Assembly (NCBI RefSeq): GCF_004349235.1 | Contig: NZ_SMKY01000007.1 | Span: 1 to 64,000 of the forward strand | Reading direction: 5' to 3' | Length of the DNA: 64,000 bases | From: Actinomadura darangshiensis | GTDB lineage: Bacteria; Actinomycetota; Actinomycetes; Streptosporangiales; Streptosporangiaceae | Part shown: positions 19,670 to 27,603 of the stretch, piece after piece | How positions within the stretch are numbered: the stretch's first letter is position 1 | Layout: each line of letters starts with the position of its first letter | Translations under genes and position numbers: made by a program | Notes under the pieces: generated by a model | Databases searched by the model: none | Seen by the model: the letters and a program-made list of their open reading frames with translations, nothing else | What the model was told of the DNA's origin: nothing

Positions 19670-19724
19670 GGCACAGCGCTCATCGCAGGCACAGCGCTCA
19701 TCGCAAGCACAGAGCTCTCATCGG
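19670..19724 (+). repeat. 18-bp tandem repeat in the leader of the epimerase gene
   Basis: Two exact copies of an 18-bp unit (19670-19687 and 19688-19705, beginning GGCACAGCGCTC) are followed by a degenerate third copy that runs into the ribosome-binding site GGAGG. It lies in the LysR/epimerase divergent gap, within the likely 5' UTR of the epimerase gene. Confidence 0.75.
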
Positions 19725-19735
19725 AGGAATGCAGC

Positions 19736-20629
19736 ATGCGCGTATTCGTTACGGGTGCGACCGGGTTCGTCGGGTCCGCCACCGTCCGCGAACTGATCGG
19801 CGCCGGGCACGAGGTCGTCGGCCTCGCCCGCTCGGACGAGGCCGCCGCGTCGCTGACGGCCGCCGGCGCCCGGGTGCGCCGGGGGTCGCTCGACGACCCC
19901 GGCGGCCTGCGCGACGCGGCGGCCGGGGCCGACGGCGTCGCCCACCTGGCGTACAAGCACGACTTCTCCGACACGGCCGGCGCGGAAGCGGCCGATCTGC
20001 GCGCGATCGAGGCGATCGGCTCGGCCCTGGAGGGCTCTGGGAAGCCCTTCGCGGTCGCCTCGGTGATCATGCTGGCGGCGCCGGGGCGAGTCGCGACCGA
20101 GGACGTCGAGCCCGATGCGAACTCGACGGGAGCGCACCGGATCCCGGCCGACCGGGCGGCGGTCGCGCTGGCGGACCGGGGGGTGCGGTCGGCGGCGGTC
20201 CGGCTCCCGATCGTGCACGGCCGCGGCGACCGCGGCTTCATCCCGGCCCTCATCGGCATCGCCCGCGAGAAGGGCGTCTCGGCCGTCGTCGGCGACGGCG
20301 CCAACCGCTGGCCCGCCGTGCACGGCCGCGACGCGGCCCGCCTGTTCCGGCTCGCCCTGGAGGACGCGCCGGCGGGTTCGCGGCTGCACGCGGTCGGCGA
20401 CGAGGGCGTCCCGTTCCGCGAGATCGCCGGCGTCATCGGCCGCCACCTGGACGTGCCGGTCACCGGCATCTCCCCGGACGAGGCCGCCGCCCACTTCGGC
20501 TGGCTCGCCCACTTCGCCTCGGCCGACGGCCCCGCGTCGAGCGCCCTGACCGAGAAGCTCCTCGGCTGGCGCCCCGAGCAGCCCGCCCTCATCCCCGACC
20601 TGGACGAGGGCCACTACTTCGGCGGCTAG
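19736..20629 (+). CDS. NAD(P)-dependent epimerase/dehydratase (extended SDR)
   Basis: A 297-residue Rossmann protein with the NAD(P) loop VTGATGFVGSA (5-15) and a DGVAHLAY segment near residue 65. It lacks the usual YxxxK: the corresponding region reads STGAHRIPADRAAVALADRG, so it is an atypical or atypically acting SDR, as in many WcaG/NAD-epimerase-like actinobacterial proteins. ATG 19736 follows GGAGGAATG at good spacing. It is divergent from a LysR regulator that probably controls it. Substrate unknown. Confidence 0.82.
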   Translation: MRVFVTGATGFVGSATVRELIGAGHEVVGLARSDEAAASLTAAGARVRRGSLDDPGGLRDAAAGADGVAHLAYKHDFSDTAGAEAADLRAIEAIGSALEGSGKPFAVASVIMLAAPGRVATEDVEPDANSTGAHRIPADRAAVALADRGVRSAAVRLPIVHGRGDRGFIPALIGIAREKGVSAVVGDGANRWPAVHGRDAARLFRLALEDAPAGSRLHAVGDEGVPFREIAGVIGRHLDVPVTGISPDEAAAHFGWLAHFASADGPASSALTEKLLGWRPEQPALIPDLDEGHYFGG

Positions 20630-20740
20630 GGCGGCGATCCGCGCCCGTACCCGGCCGCACGGCGGCGGGTCTTGCCGGGGCCGGAGGCAGGGGTGAAACT
20701 TGGTGGCGGAGAACCCCCTGACGCGGATCCGGGAAGGCCC

Positions 20741-22231
20741 ATGGCCAAGCTGTCCTTGTCGCCCAAGATCTTCGATGTTCTCGACTTCGGCACGCCGTCC
20801 GCGGAACGCGACATCTCCCGCGGACTGGAGAAGTACTTCGTGGAGTCCCCGGCCTACCAGCGCGTCCGGTCCGGGGCGAAGACGATCCTGATGGGCAACC
20901 GCGGGGCCGGGAAGAGCGCGATCTTCCAGATTCTGGCGAAGCGGGAGCGCGCCATCGGCAGCCACGTCATCGAGCTGTCGCCCGACGACTACTCCTACGA
21001 GCTGCTCAGCTCGACGATGGAGGCGGAGAACGCCGGCTCCTGGGCCAAGCAGGGCGCCTACGCCGCCGCCTGGAAGTACCTGATCTACGTCCTGGTCATG
21101 AAGGCGCTGGCGCGCAAGGGGATGCGGCTGACCAAGGGCGGCGGCCGGGAGATCCACCGCTACATCCGCGACAGCCACGGCGCCCAGCAGCTCGGCACGC
21201 TGTCGCTGCTCGTGTCCTACCTGAAGCGGCTGGAGGCCATCAAGATCGGGCCGATCGAGGCCGGGCTGCGGACCCGGGAGCTGGACCGGCTCTACAAGCT
21301 GGAGGAGATCCAGAACCTGCTGCCGGCGCTGCGGAAGGTGCTGGACACCCAGCGCGTGGTGGTGCTCGTGGACGAACTGGACCGCGGCTGGGACTCCTCC
21401 GAGGACGCCAAGGCGTTCGTGTCCGGGCTGTTCCAGGCGTGCGTCTCCATCAACGCCCTGCACCGGAACCTGCGGGTCTACATCTCGCTGCGGCAGGAGC
21501 TGTACGACGACATCCCCGCCCTGTACGAGGACGCGCAGAAGCACCGGGACCTCCTGGAGAGGATCCACTGGTCGGAGGAGTCGCTGCTGGAACTGATCGC
21601 CAAGCGGATCCGGCACTCGGCGCACGAGAAGGGCTTCGACATCGACGCCCTGGAACGCGCCGGCGACCGGGCCTGCTGGTCGGCGGTCTTCGCCTCGCCG
21701 CCGCCGGGCAGCAGCCGCGACGGGTCGTTCGGCTACATGGTCGACCGGACGCTGTACCGGCCGAGGGAGCTCATCCAGTTCTGCTCGGAGGCCCTGGAGC
21801 AGGCCAGGGGCGGCGCCTCGAAGCTGCCCGTCCCGTACGCGGCGATCGAGCGGTCCGAGTACGGCTACTCCGCCGAGCGGACGAAGGACATCGCCGCCGA
21901 GTACCGCTCTCAGTACCCGGGCCTGCTGAGCGTCTTCGAAGTGTTCCGCAGCCGCCCGCACACGTTCGAACGCGGCGAACTCGAACTGCTCTGCCTCGAA
22001 CTCGCCTGCGGCGACATCCCCACGCACGGCACCGATTCATGGCTGCCTTCCTGCTACCCGAACGAGCTCATCGAGATCCTGTGGCGGGCGGGCCTGCTCA
22101 CCGCGCAGCCCGCCCAGAACGGCCGGTACCTCGGAAGCCACCAGGTGCAGCACCTCAACCTGGCGGCCGTCCCGCGCTTCCGCGTCCACGAGATGTTCCA
22201 CGCGTCCCTCGGCATCGACGACCGCCCCTAG
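20741..22231 (+). CDS. P-loop ATPase, Sll1717-like family
   Basis: A 496-residue protein with one P-loop NTPase domain in the N-terminal part: Walker A GNRGAGKS (52-59), Walker B VVVLVDE (206-212) followed by LDRGWD, and a sensor-like ISLRQELYDD (about 249-258). The C-terminal 250 residues are helical with a YRPRELIQFC segment and no other domain I recognise. This fits the Sll1717-type STAND-like ATPases, which lack a known role. ATG 20741 follows GGGAAGG; earlier in-frame GTG/TTG codons give a low-complexity N-terminus. No partner gene is adjacent: the SDR ends 111 nt upstream and the HAD gene is convergent with a 4-nt overlap. Confidence 0.75.
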   Translation: MAKLSLSPKIFDVLDFGTPSAERDISRGLEKYFVESPAYQRVRSGAKTILMGNRGAGKSAIFQILAKRERAIGSHVIELSPDDYSYELLSSTMEAENAGSWAKQGAYAAAWKYLIYVLVMKALARKGMRLTKGGGREIHRYIRDSHGAQQLGTLSLLVSYLKRLEAIKIGPIEAGLRTRELDRLYKLEEIQNLLPALRKVLDTQRVVVLVDELDRGWDSSEDAKAFVSGLFQACVSINALHRNLRVYISLRQELYDDIPALYEDAQKHRDLLERIHWSEESLLELIAKRIRHSAHEKGFDIDALERAGDRACWSAVFASPPPGSSRDGSFGYMVDRTLYRPRELIQFCSEALEQARGGASKLPVPYAAIERSEYGYSAERTKDIAAEYRSQYPGLLSVFEVFRSRPHTFERGELELLCLELACGDIPTHGTDSWLPSCYPNELIEILWRAGLLTAQPAQNGRYLGSHQVQHLNLAAVPRFRVHEMFHASLGIDDRP

Positions 22232-22860
22232 CCGAGGTGCAGTCCGGCCTGGGTCGTCCTGACGCGGGTCAGGTTCTCGACGGTGTGGTGGGCCGCCGTC
22301 AAGGACTCCAGCGGATGGCTGGTGACCACGGCCACGACCGTCGCTCCGGCCGCACGGCCGGCGGCTATGCCGGCGGGCGCGTCCTCTATGACGACGCAGG
22401 CGGACGGGTCCACGCCCAGCCGCCGTGCTGCCTGGAGATAGCCGGACGGGTCCGGTTTGCCGTCCTCGACGTCTTCGGCGGTCACGACCGTGGGCGGGAG
22501 CGGCACACCGGCCACGTCCGTGCGGACTTTCAACTGCGCCCTGTCCATGGAGGTGACGAAGGCGTGCGGCAGGCCGTTCATGTGAGCGAGCAGTTCCACG
22601 GCGCCGGGGAGGGCGGTGATGCCGTCGGTGCGGGCGGCTTCCAGTGCGTCGAGGTGTTGGGTGGCTTCGCGGACCTGGCCGGCCGGGAGGAAGTCGGCGA
22701 CGCGGTCGCTCGTCCGGCGGCCGTGGGCGTCGGACAGGAACTCGTCCGGGTCGATGCCGTATGCGGCCGCCCATTCACGGGCCGCTCGCTCGACCAGGGG
22801 TGTCGAGTCGACGAGGGTGCCGTCCACGTCGAACAGGACCGCGGCGCAAGAGAGGATCAC
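22228..22860 (-). CDS. HAD-superfamily phosphatase
   Basis: A 210-residue HAD hydrolase of the phosphoglycolate phosphatase/beta-PGM type. Motif I is FDVDGT (D11, D13), motif [10 protein letters not shown], motif III the lysine in [10 protein letters not shown], and motif [11 protein letters not shown]. The helical cap lies between residues 20 and 90. It starts at GTG 22860 within the rpe stop (GTGA), so it is coupled to rpe and may act on a sugar phosphate. The 3' end overlaps the convergent ATPase gene by 4 nt. Confidence 0.88.
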   Translation of the reverse strand: MILSCAAVLFDVDGTLVDSTPLVERAAREWAAAYGIDPDEFLSDAHGRRTSDRVADFLPAGQVREATQHLDALEAARTDGITALPGAVELLAHMNGLPHAFVTSMDRAQLKVRTDVAGVPLPPTVVTAEDVEDGKPDPSGYLQAARRLGVDPSACVVIEDAPAGIAAGRAAGATVVAVVTSHPLESLTAAHHTVENLTRVRTTQAGLHLG

Positions 22861-23534
22861 CAGTCCGCCTTGGCCGTGGCCTCCTCTGCTTGGGCGCGCA
22901 GCTTGCCGACGGCCTCGGCCGGGTCGTCGGCCCCGTAGACGGCGCTGCCGGCGACGAACACGTCCGCGCCGGCGTCGGCGCAGCGCTCGATGGTCTCGGC
23001 GCTGACGCCGCCGTCGACCTGGAGCCAGATGGGGAGGTCGCGTCCCTTGATGAGCTCGCGGGCGCGGCGGACCTTCGGCAGGACGACGTCCAGGAACCTC
23101 TGGCCGCCGAAGCCGGGCTCGACGGTCATCAGCAGCAGCATGTCGATTTCCCCGAGGATGTCCTCGAAGCCGTCCACCGGGGTGGCCGGGTTGACGCCGA
23201 GGCCCGCGCGCGCGCCCGCCGCGCGGATGGTGCGCAGAGTGCGGATGGGGGCCTTCGCCGCCTCGGCGTGGATGGTGACGCTCTTCGCTCCGGCCTCGGC
23301 GTACTCCGGGGCCCAGCGGTCGGGGTCCTCGATCATCAGGTGGCAGTCGAGCGGCAGCGTGCTGTGCTGGAGCAGCGCCTGGACGACGGGCAGTCCCAGG
23401 GTGAGGTTCGGGACGAAGTGGTTGTCCATCACGTCGACGTGCACCCAGTCGGCGGAGTCGGCGATGCGCGCGACGTCCTCGGCCAGGCGGGCGAAGTCGG
23501 CGGACAGGATGCTGGGTGCGATCTGAGGAGCCAT
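22857..23534 (-). CDS. rpe: Ribulose-phosphate 3-epimerase
   Basis: Interconverts ribulose 5-phosphate and xylulose 5-phosphate in the pentose phosphate pathway. A 225-residue TIM barrel with the family signatures [12 protein letters not shown] (6-17), [32 protein letters not shown] and VDGGV. The metal His/Asp set (H in HVDVMD, D in VMD, H in CHLM, D in VDGG) is complete. ATG 23534. Downstream coupling to the HAD phosphatase by a 4-nt overlap. Confidence 0.96.
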   Translation of the reverse strand: MAPQIAPSILSADFARLAEDVARIADSADWVHVDVMDNHFVPNLTLGLPVVQALLQHSTLPLDCHLMIEDPDRWAPEYAEAGAKSVTIHAEAAKAPIRTLRTIRAAGARAGLGVNPATPVDGFEDILGEIDMLLLMTVEPGFGGQRFLDVVLPKVRRARELIKGRDLPIWLQVDGGVSAETIERCADAGADVFVAGSAVYGADDPAEAVGKLRAQAEEATAKADW

Positions 23535-23546
23535 GATGCCCAGATT

Positions 23547-24485
23547 CTATTGAGGCTGCCCGGCCCGCTCGTCACCCGCCCGGGTGAGACCGGGGGTGGG
23601 GCGGGCGGACAGGCCCAGGCGGACGAAGACCTCCGGCGCGCCCGCCGTGACCCACAGGGCGAGCAACGCCTGGACGACGAACGCCTGGACCACGCTGGTG
23701 CCCTGGAAGAAGGCGATGACAGCCGTACCCGCGAGACCCACCGGGAGGCGCGCCAGGCGCTGCCAAGCCTTCCCGCCCGGGTCGAACCAGCCGCGTGCGG
23801 CGCAGAGGGACAGGCCCATGAGAGTGCCGCAGAGCGCGCCCGACGCCTGGGCTGAGTCGGTCAGCGTTATCGGTCCGATGACGCCTCCGGCGGCCTGGAT
23901 TGCCTCCGACCAGGCTTGCGGCCATTGCCAGTCTTGGAGCGGCTGGAGCGCACCCCAGGCCGCTGCCAGCAGCAGCAGGGAGACGCCCAGGGAGAGGGCC
24001 ATTTGTGCGGCGAGATGCTGACGTGTCCACCAGGGGACGACGATCGGCTCCAGACCAAGGACGGCGACGAGAAGAGCCAGGCCGATGCCCCAGCCCGCCA
24101 GCACCTGGCCGATCGAATGGACCCCCAGGTAAACGCGGGAAAGCCCGATCAGGAAGACGACGACGGCTGCTCCCGCCCACAGGATCCAGCGCCTCGTCTG
24201 GGCGGCGAAGAACCCCCACCCGGCGACGCTGTTCTGGGAGTGGCCGGACGGCATCCCGAAGGACGTGAGCGACTGCCTGCCGTCGACGGACGGGTCCGTC
24301 CAGTACGGGCGCGGCGCGTGGAAGACCAGCTTGAGGATCGTGTTCACGACCGCGCCGAACAGCAGGACCACCGCGGCCCTCGCGGCGAGGCGGGGCGCCA
24401 CGCACCAGAAGAGCGCCAGCAGCAGCGGGACGTAGAAGGCCGCGCTGCCCAGGTACGACATGAATTGCATGAAGCCGGTCAGCAC
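23547..24485 (-). CDS. PAP2 family membrane phosphatase
   Basis: A 312-residue polytopic membrane protein with all three PAP2 signatures in the first half: KLVFHAPRP (KxxxxxxRP), FGMPSGHSQNS (PSGH) and SRVYLGVHSIGQVL (SRxxxxxH). Several further hydrophobic helices make up the C-terminal half, and the last 30 residues are polar. It probably dephosphorylates a lipid such as undecaprenyl diphosphate or phosphatidate. The start is GTG 24485, which lies inside a 14-bp tandem duplication carrying the ribosome-binding site. It is between rsmB and rpe on the same strand. Confidence 0.9.
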   Translation of the reverse strand: MLTGFMQFMSYLGSAAFYVPLLLALFWCVAPRLAARAAVVLLFGAVVNTILKLVFHAPRPYWTDPSVDGRQSLTSFGMPSGHSQNSVAGWGFFAAQTRRWILWAGAAVVVFLIGLSRVYLGVHSIGQVLAGWGIGLALLVAVLGLEPIVVPWWTRQHLAAQMALSLGVSLLLLAAAWGALQPLQDWQWPQAWSEAIQAAGGVIGPITLTDSAQASGALCGTLMGLSLCAARGWFDPGGKAWQRLARLPVGLAGTAVIAFFQGTSVVQAFVVQALLALWVTAGAPEVFVRLGLSARPTPGLTRAGDERAGQPQ

Positions 24486-24507
24486 GGGTCCTCCAGCACG
24501 GGTCCTC
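24480..24507 (-). repeat. 14-bp tandem duplication at the PAP2 start
   Basis: The unit CAGCACGGGTCCTC occurs twice back to back (24480-24493, 24494-24507). On the coding strand each copy supplies GGAGGACCC followed by GTG CTG. The upstream GTG leads to a seven-codon dead end (TGA), while the downstream one starts the phosphatase gene. Confidence 0.85.
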
Positions 24508-24512
24508 CAGGG

Positions 24513-25919
24513 CTATGTGCGTCGCAGGAGGGCCAGGAACATCGCGTCGGTGCCGTGGCGGTGCGGCCAGAACTGCGCGTACGGGCCGTCCCCCAGGCCG
24601 GTGAGGTCCGGGGCGAGCCCCTTCAGGACCGCCGGGGCGTCGAGCCGTTCGACGTCGTCGCGCTTCCGGAGGACGTCGTCCACGACCACCTGGGTCTCGG
24701 CCAGGTGGGGCGAGCAGGTGACATAGGCGACCACACCGCCGGGGCGGACCGACTCCAGCGCCGTGGTGAGCAGTGCCCTCTGCAGGGGACCGAGTTCGGC
24801 GACCGATTCGGGGCCCCGGCGCCAGCGCGCCTCTGGACGGCGGCGCAGCGCCCCCAGGCCGGTGCAGGGCGCGTCGACCATGACCCGGTCGAACGACCCC
24901 GGACGCCAGGCCGGTGCCGTGCCGTCCGCGGCGACCACGCCCGTCCGGTCATCGACGGCGCGCCGGACGAGGCCGGCGCGGTGCGGCTGGACGTCGGCGG
25001 CGAGAAGCCGCGCGTCGCGTTGCGTCGCGATGGCCGACAGGAGACCGGCCTTGCCTCCGGGCCCCGCGCAGAGGTCGGCCCAGCGTGCGTCAGGTCCGTC
25101 CAAGGGGGCCTCGGCCAAAGCCAAGGTGACCATTTGGCTGGCCTCGTCCTGGACCGCGGCGCGCCCCTCGTTGACGGCCGCGATACCGGCCGGGTCGCCC
25201 TCGGGCAGAACAGCGGCGTAGGGCGAGTAGGGGGCGGGCTCAGCGCCCGCGTCGTGAAGCTCTTCGAGTGTGGACCGGCCAGGGCGGGCCACAAGCGTCA
25301 CGCGGGGGCGAGCGTTGTCCGCTGCGAGCAGTTCGTCGATCTCGTCCGGCCCGACGGCGTCGCGCAACGCGGAGACGATCCACTTCGGGTGGCTGTGGGC
25401 GATCGACAGGCGCGTCGTCGGGTCGGCGCCGGCGGGCGCCACGATCTCCAGCCAGGCGTCCATGTCGCGTGAGGCGACCTTGCGGAGCACCGCGTTGGCG
25501 AACTTGGCCTGCCCGGGGCCGGTGACGGACCGGGCCAGCTCCACGGTGGTGCCGACGGCGGCGTGCGGCGGGATGCGGGTGGCGAGGATCTGGTGCGCGC
25601 CGAGGCGCAGCACGTCCAGGAGCGGGGCGTCGATACGGCGCAGTTCGCGGTCGCTGCACAGGGCGAGCACGGCGTCGTAGGTTCCCCGGCCGCGCAGGGT
25701 GCCGTAGGTCAGCTCGGTGGCGAGGGCGGCGTCGCGCCCGGTGAGGCCGCGGTCGCGCAGGCGGGCGGGCAGCAGCAGGTTCGCGTACGCGTCGCGGGTC
25801 TCGACCGCGCGGATCACGTCGAACGCCGTACGGCGGACGAGGTCCTGGGGGCGGCCCGTCTTGCGGGGGCCGCCCGGCCTGCGGTTCTGCGTGTGTCGGC
25901 GGTTGCGGGCTGGCGGCAT
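24513..25919 (-). CDS. rsmB: 16S rRNA (cytosine-967-C5)-methyltransferase RsmB
   Basis: A 468-residue RNA m5C methyltransferase. An N-terminal NusB-like domain (about 28-165, RRTAFDVIRAVETRDAYANLLL) precedes the SAM-dependent domain: DLCAGPGGKAGLL (motif I), VDAPCTGLGALRRRPEARWRR (motif IV with its cysteine) and YVTCSPH (motif VI, catalytic Cys). Residues 1-25 are basic and Pro/Arg-rich. It abuts fmt with only the terminal nucleotide shared (25919), the usual def-fmt-rsmB translation cluster. Confidence 0.94.
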   Translation of the reverse strand: MPPARNRRHTQNRRPGGPRKTGRPQDLVRRTAFDVIRAVETRDAYANLLLPARLRDRGLTGRDAALATELTYGTLRGRGTYDAVLALCSDRELRRIDAPLLDVLRLGAHQILATRIPPHAAVGTTVELARSVTGPGQAKFANAVLRKVASRDMDAWLEIVAPAGADPTTRLSIAHSHPKWIVSALRDAVGPDEIDELLAADNARPRVTLVARPGRSTLEELHDAGAEPAPYSPYAAVLPEGDPAGIAAVNEGRAAVQDEASQMVTLALAEAPLDGPDARWADLCAGPGGKAGLLSAIATQRDARLLAADVQPHRAGLVRRAVDDRTGVVAADGTAPAWRPGSFDRVMVDAPCTGLGALRRRPEARWRRGPESVAELGPLQRALLTTALESVRPGGVVAYVTCSPHLAETQVVVDDVLRKRDDVERLDAPAVLKGLAPDLTGLGDGPYAQFWPHRHGTDAMFLALLRRT

Positions 25920-26845
25920 CAGTGCAGCGCGTCCTTGCCGGTCAGGTCGACGCCGCGGACCCAGTCGGCGGCGGCCATGCGGCGCTTGCCCTGAGGCTGC
26001 ACCTCGCCCAGTGCGACAGGGTGCGTGGCCGTCCCGACCAGTACCTCGCTCTTGGCGGTCTGGATCTCACCGGGCGGCAGCTTGCCGGCGTCCGGCGCCG
26101 GGCGGACGGGCCCCAGCTTGACCCGCGTGTCGCGGAAGTTCGTCCACGCACCGGGCGCCGGCGTGCACGCGCGCACGAGGCGGTCGACGTGCAGGGCCGG
26201 GCTCCCCCAGTCGACGTGCCCGTCGTCGGGCGTCAGCTTGGCCGCGTGGGACACGCCCTCGGTCGGCTGTGGCCTGGGTTCGAGGACGCCCGCCTCGATG
26301 CCGTTCATCGTGTCGAGGAGGAGGCTCGCACCGGCGACGGCGAGCCGTCCCAGAAGGTCGCCGGAGGTGTCCGCAGGCTGGATCGGCTCGGTGAGGACGC
26401 CGTAGACCGGGCCCGTGTCGAGGCCCTCCTCGATCTGGAACGTGGCCGCGCCGGTCATGTCGTCGCCGTGCAGGATCGCGCGCTGCACCGGTGCGGCGCC
26501 GCGCCAGGCGGGCAGCAGCGAGAAATGCAGGTTCACCCAGCCGTGGCGGGGGATCTCCAGCGCCTCGCTGGGAAGCAGCGCGCCATAGGCGACGACCGGG
26601 CAGCAGTCGGGCGCGATCTCCCGCAGCCGGTCGAGGAACTCGGGATCGCGTGCCTTCGCCGGTTTCAGCACCTCGACGCCCGCCTCGGCGGCCAGGGAGG
26701 CCACCGGTGCGGCGCTCAGATGCCGCCCGCGGCCCGAACGCCCGTCCGGGCGGGTCACGACCGCCACCACCTCGTGCGAGGACCCCAGAAGCGCCGTGAG
26801 GGCCGGCAGCGCGGTCTCGGGGGTCCCGGCGAAGACGAGCCGCAT
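25919..26845 (-). CDS. fmt: Methionyl-tRNA formyltransferase
   Basis: Formylates initiator Met-tRNA using 10-formyl-THF. A 308-residue protein with the N-terminal [16 protein letters not shown], the catalytic block [20 protein letters not shown] (Asn, His) and GLDTGPVY (Asp) intact. The C-terminal OB-fold tRNA domain runs from about residue 205. ATG 26845 overlaps (TGATG) the stop of a 20-codon ORF generated by the 62-bp duplication upstream. Works with def, which precedes it. Confidence 0.96.
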   Translation of the reverse strand: MRLVFAGTPETALPALTALLGSSHEVVAVVTRPDGRSGRGRHLSAAPVASLAAEAGVEVLKPAKARDPEFLDRLREIAPDCCPVVAYGALLPSEALEIPRHGWVNLHFSLLPAWRGAAPVQRAILHGDDMTGAATFQIEEGLDTGPVYGVLTEPIQPADTSGDLLGRLAVAGASLLLDTMNGIEAGVLEPRPQPTEGVSHAAKLTPDDGHVDWGSPALHVDRLVRACTPAPGAWTNFRDTRVKLGPVRPAPDAGKLPPGEIQTAKSEVLVGTATHPVALGEVQPQGKRRMAAADWVRGVDLTGKDALH

Positions 26846-26966
26846 CAGTACCGCTCCTCGTTGGGAAGGGGGTCCCGGCGCTGTGCTCTCCGATTGGCGA
26901 GGCGCATCAGTACCGCTCCTCGTTGGGAAGGGGGTCCCGGCGCTGTGCTCTCCGATTGGCGAGGCG
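26843..26966 (-). repeat. Exact 62-bp tandem duplication forming two 20-codon ORFs before fmt
   Basis: Two identical 62-bp units (26843-26904 and 26905-26966) fill the def-fmt junction. On the coding strand each encodes the same 20-residue basic peptide ([11 protein letters not shown]..., ending EERY), at 26907-26969 and 26845-26907. Each ORF has GAGGAG placed before the next ATG, and stop and start share one base (TGATG). The first ATG directly follows the def stop. Whether the peptides are real products or only a re-initiation relay is unknown. Confidence 0.9.
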
Positions 26967-26969
26967 CAT

Positions 26970-27515
26970 CTAGATCGCCTTCCCGAGGGTGCGGTGCGGC
27001 GACTCCTTGACGACGGGGGCCGGGTCGCCGAACCACTCGGCCTCCCGGATCGCCTTCATCGCGGCCTTGCGCTGCTCGGGATCCATCCGGTCGACGAAGA
27101 TGATCCCGTCGAGGTGGTCGCTCTCGTGCTGGACGCAGCGGGCCAGCAGGTGCGTCCCCTCCAGCGTGATCGGCTCCCCGTGCATGTTGAAGCCCTTCGC
27201 CACCACGCCGACCGAGCGGGGCGTGGGGAAGGCCAGGCCGGGCAGGGACAGGCAGCCCTCGTCGTCGGTCTCCTGGTCGTCGGACAGGTCGAGGGTCGGG
27301 TTGACCACGTGGCCCAGGCGGTCGTCGACGTAGTAGGTGAACACGCGCAGGCCCACACCGAGCTGCGGCGCGGCCAGGCCCACACCGGGGGCGTCGATCA
27401 TCGTGTCGGTGAGGTCCTTGACGAGCTGGCGCAGCTCCTTGTCGAAGTCCTTCACCGGCTCCGCGGGCGTGCGGAGCACGGGGTCGCCGAAGAGGCGGAT
27501 GGGCTTGACGGCCAA
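26970..27515 (-). CDS. def: Peptide deformylase
   Basis: Removes the N-formyl group from nascent proteins. A 181-residue protein with all three family motifs: GVGLAAPQ (44-51), EGCLSLP (86-92, metal Cys) and HESDH (130-134, metal His and catalytic Glu). The start is probably TTG 27515, behind AGGAAACGGAG; the open frame continues upstream but without a better start. Its stop is followed immediately by the first duplicated mini-ORF. Confidence 0.93.
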   Translation of the reverse strand: MAVKPIRLFGDPVLRTPAEPVKDFDKELRQLVKDLTDTMIDAPGVGLAAPQLGVGLRVFTYYVDDRLGHVVNPTLDLSDDQETDDEGCLSLPGLAFPTPRSVGVVAKGFNMHGEPITLEGTHLLARCVQHESDHLDGIIFVDRMDPEQRKAAMKAIREAEWFGDPAPVVKESPHRTLGKAI

Positions 27516-27603
27516 CGAGGGCTCCGTTTCCTGCGGGTTCCACTGCGGGCTGGGACGCACCGTCCAGTCTACGGAGGTGTGCCCCGGGATATTCACGGCA
27601 TGT

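Noticed and set aside
20672-20740. TTG or GTG starts upstream of ATG 20741 for the ATPase
   Set aside because: They add a Gly/Pro-rich stretch without a ribosome-binding site, whereas GGGAAGG precedes ATG 20741.
26843-26966. The 62-bp repeat as an insertion-sequence end or attachment site
   Set aside because: It is a direct head-to-tail duplication with no inverted ends, no transposase or integrase and no tRNA beside it.
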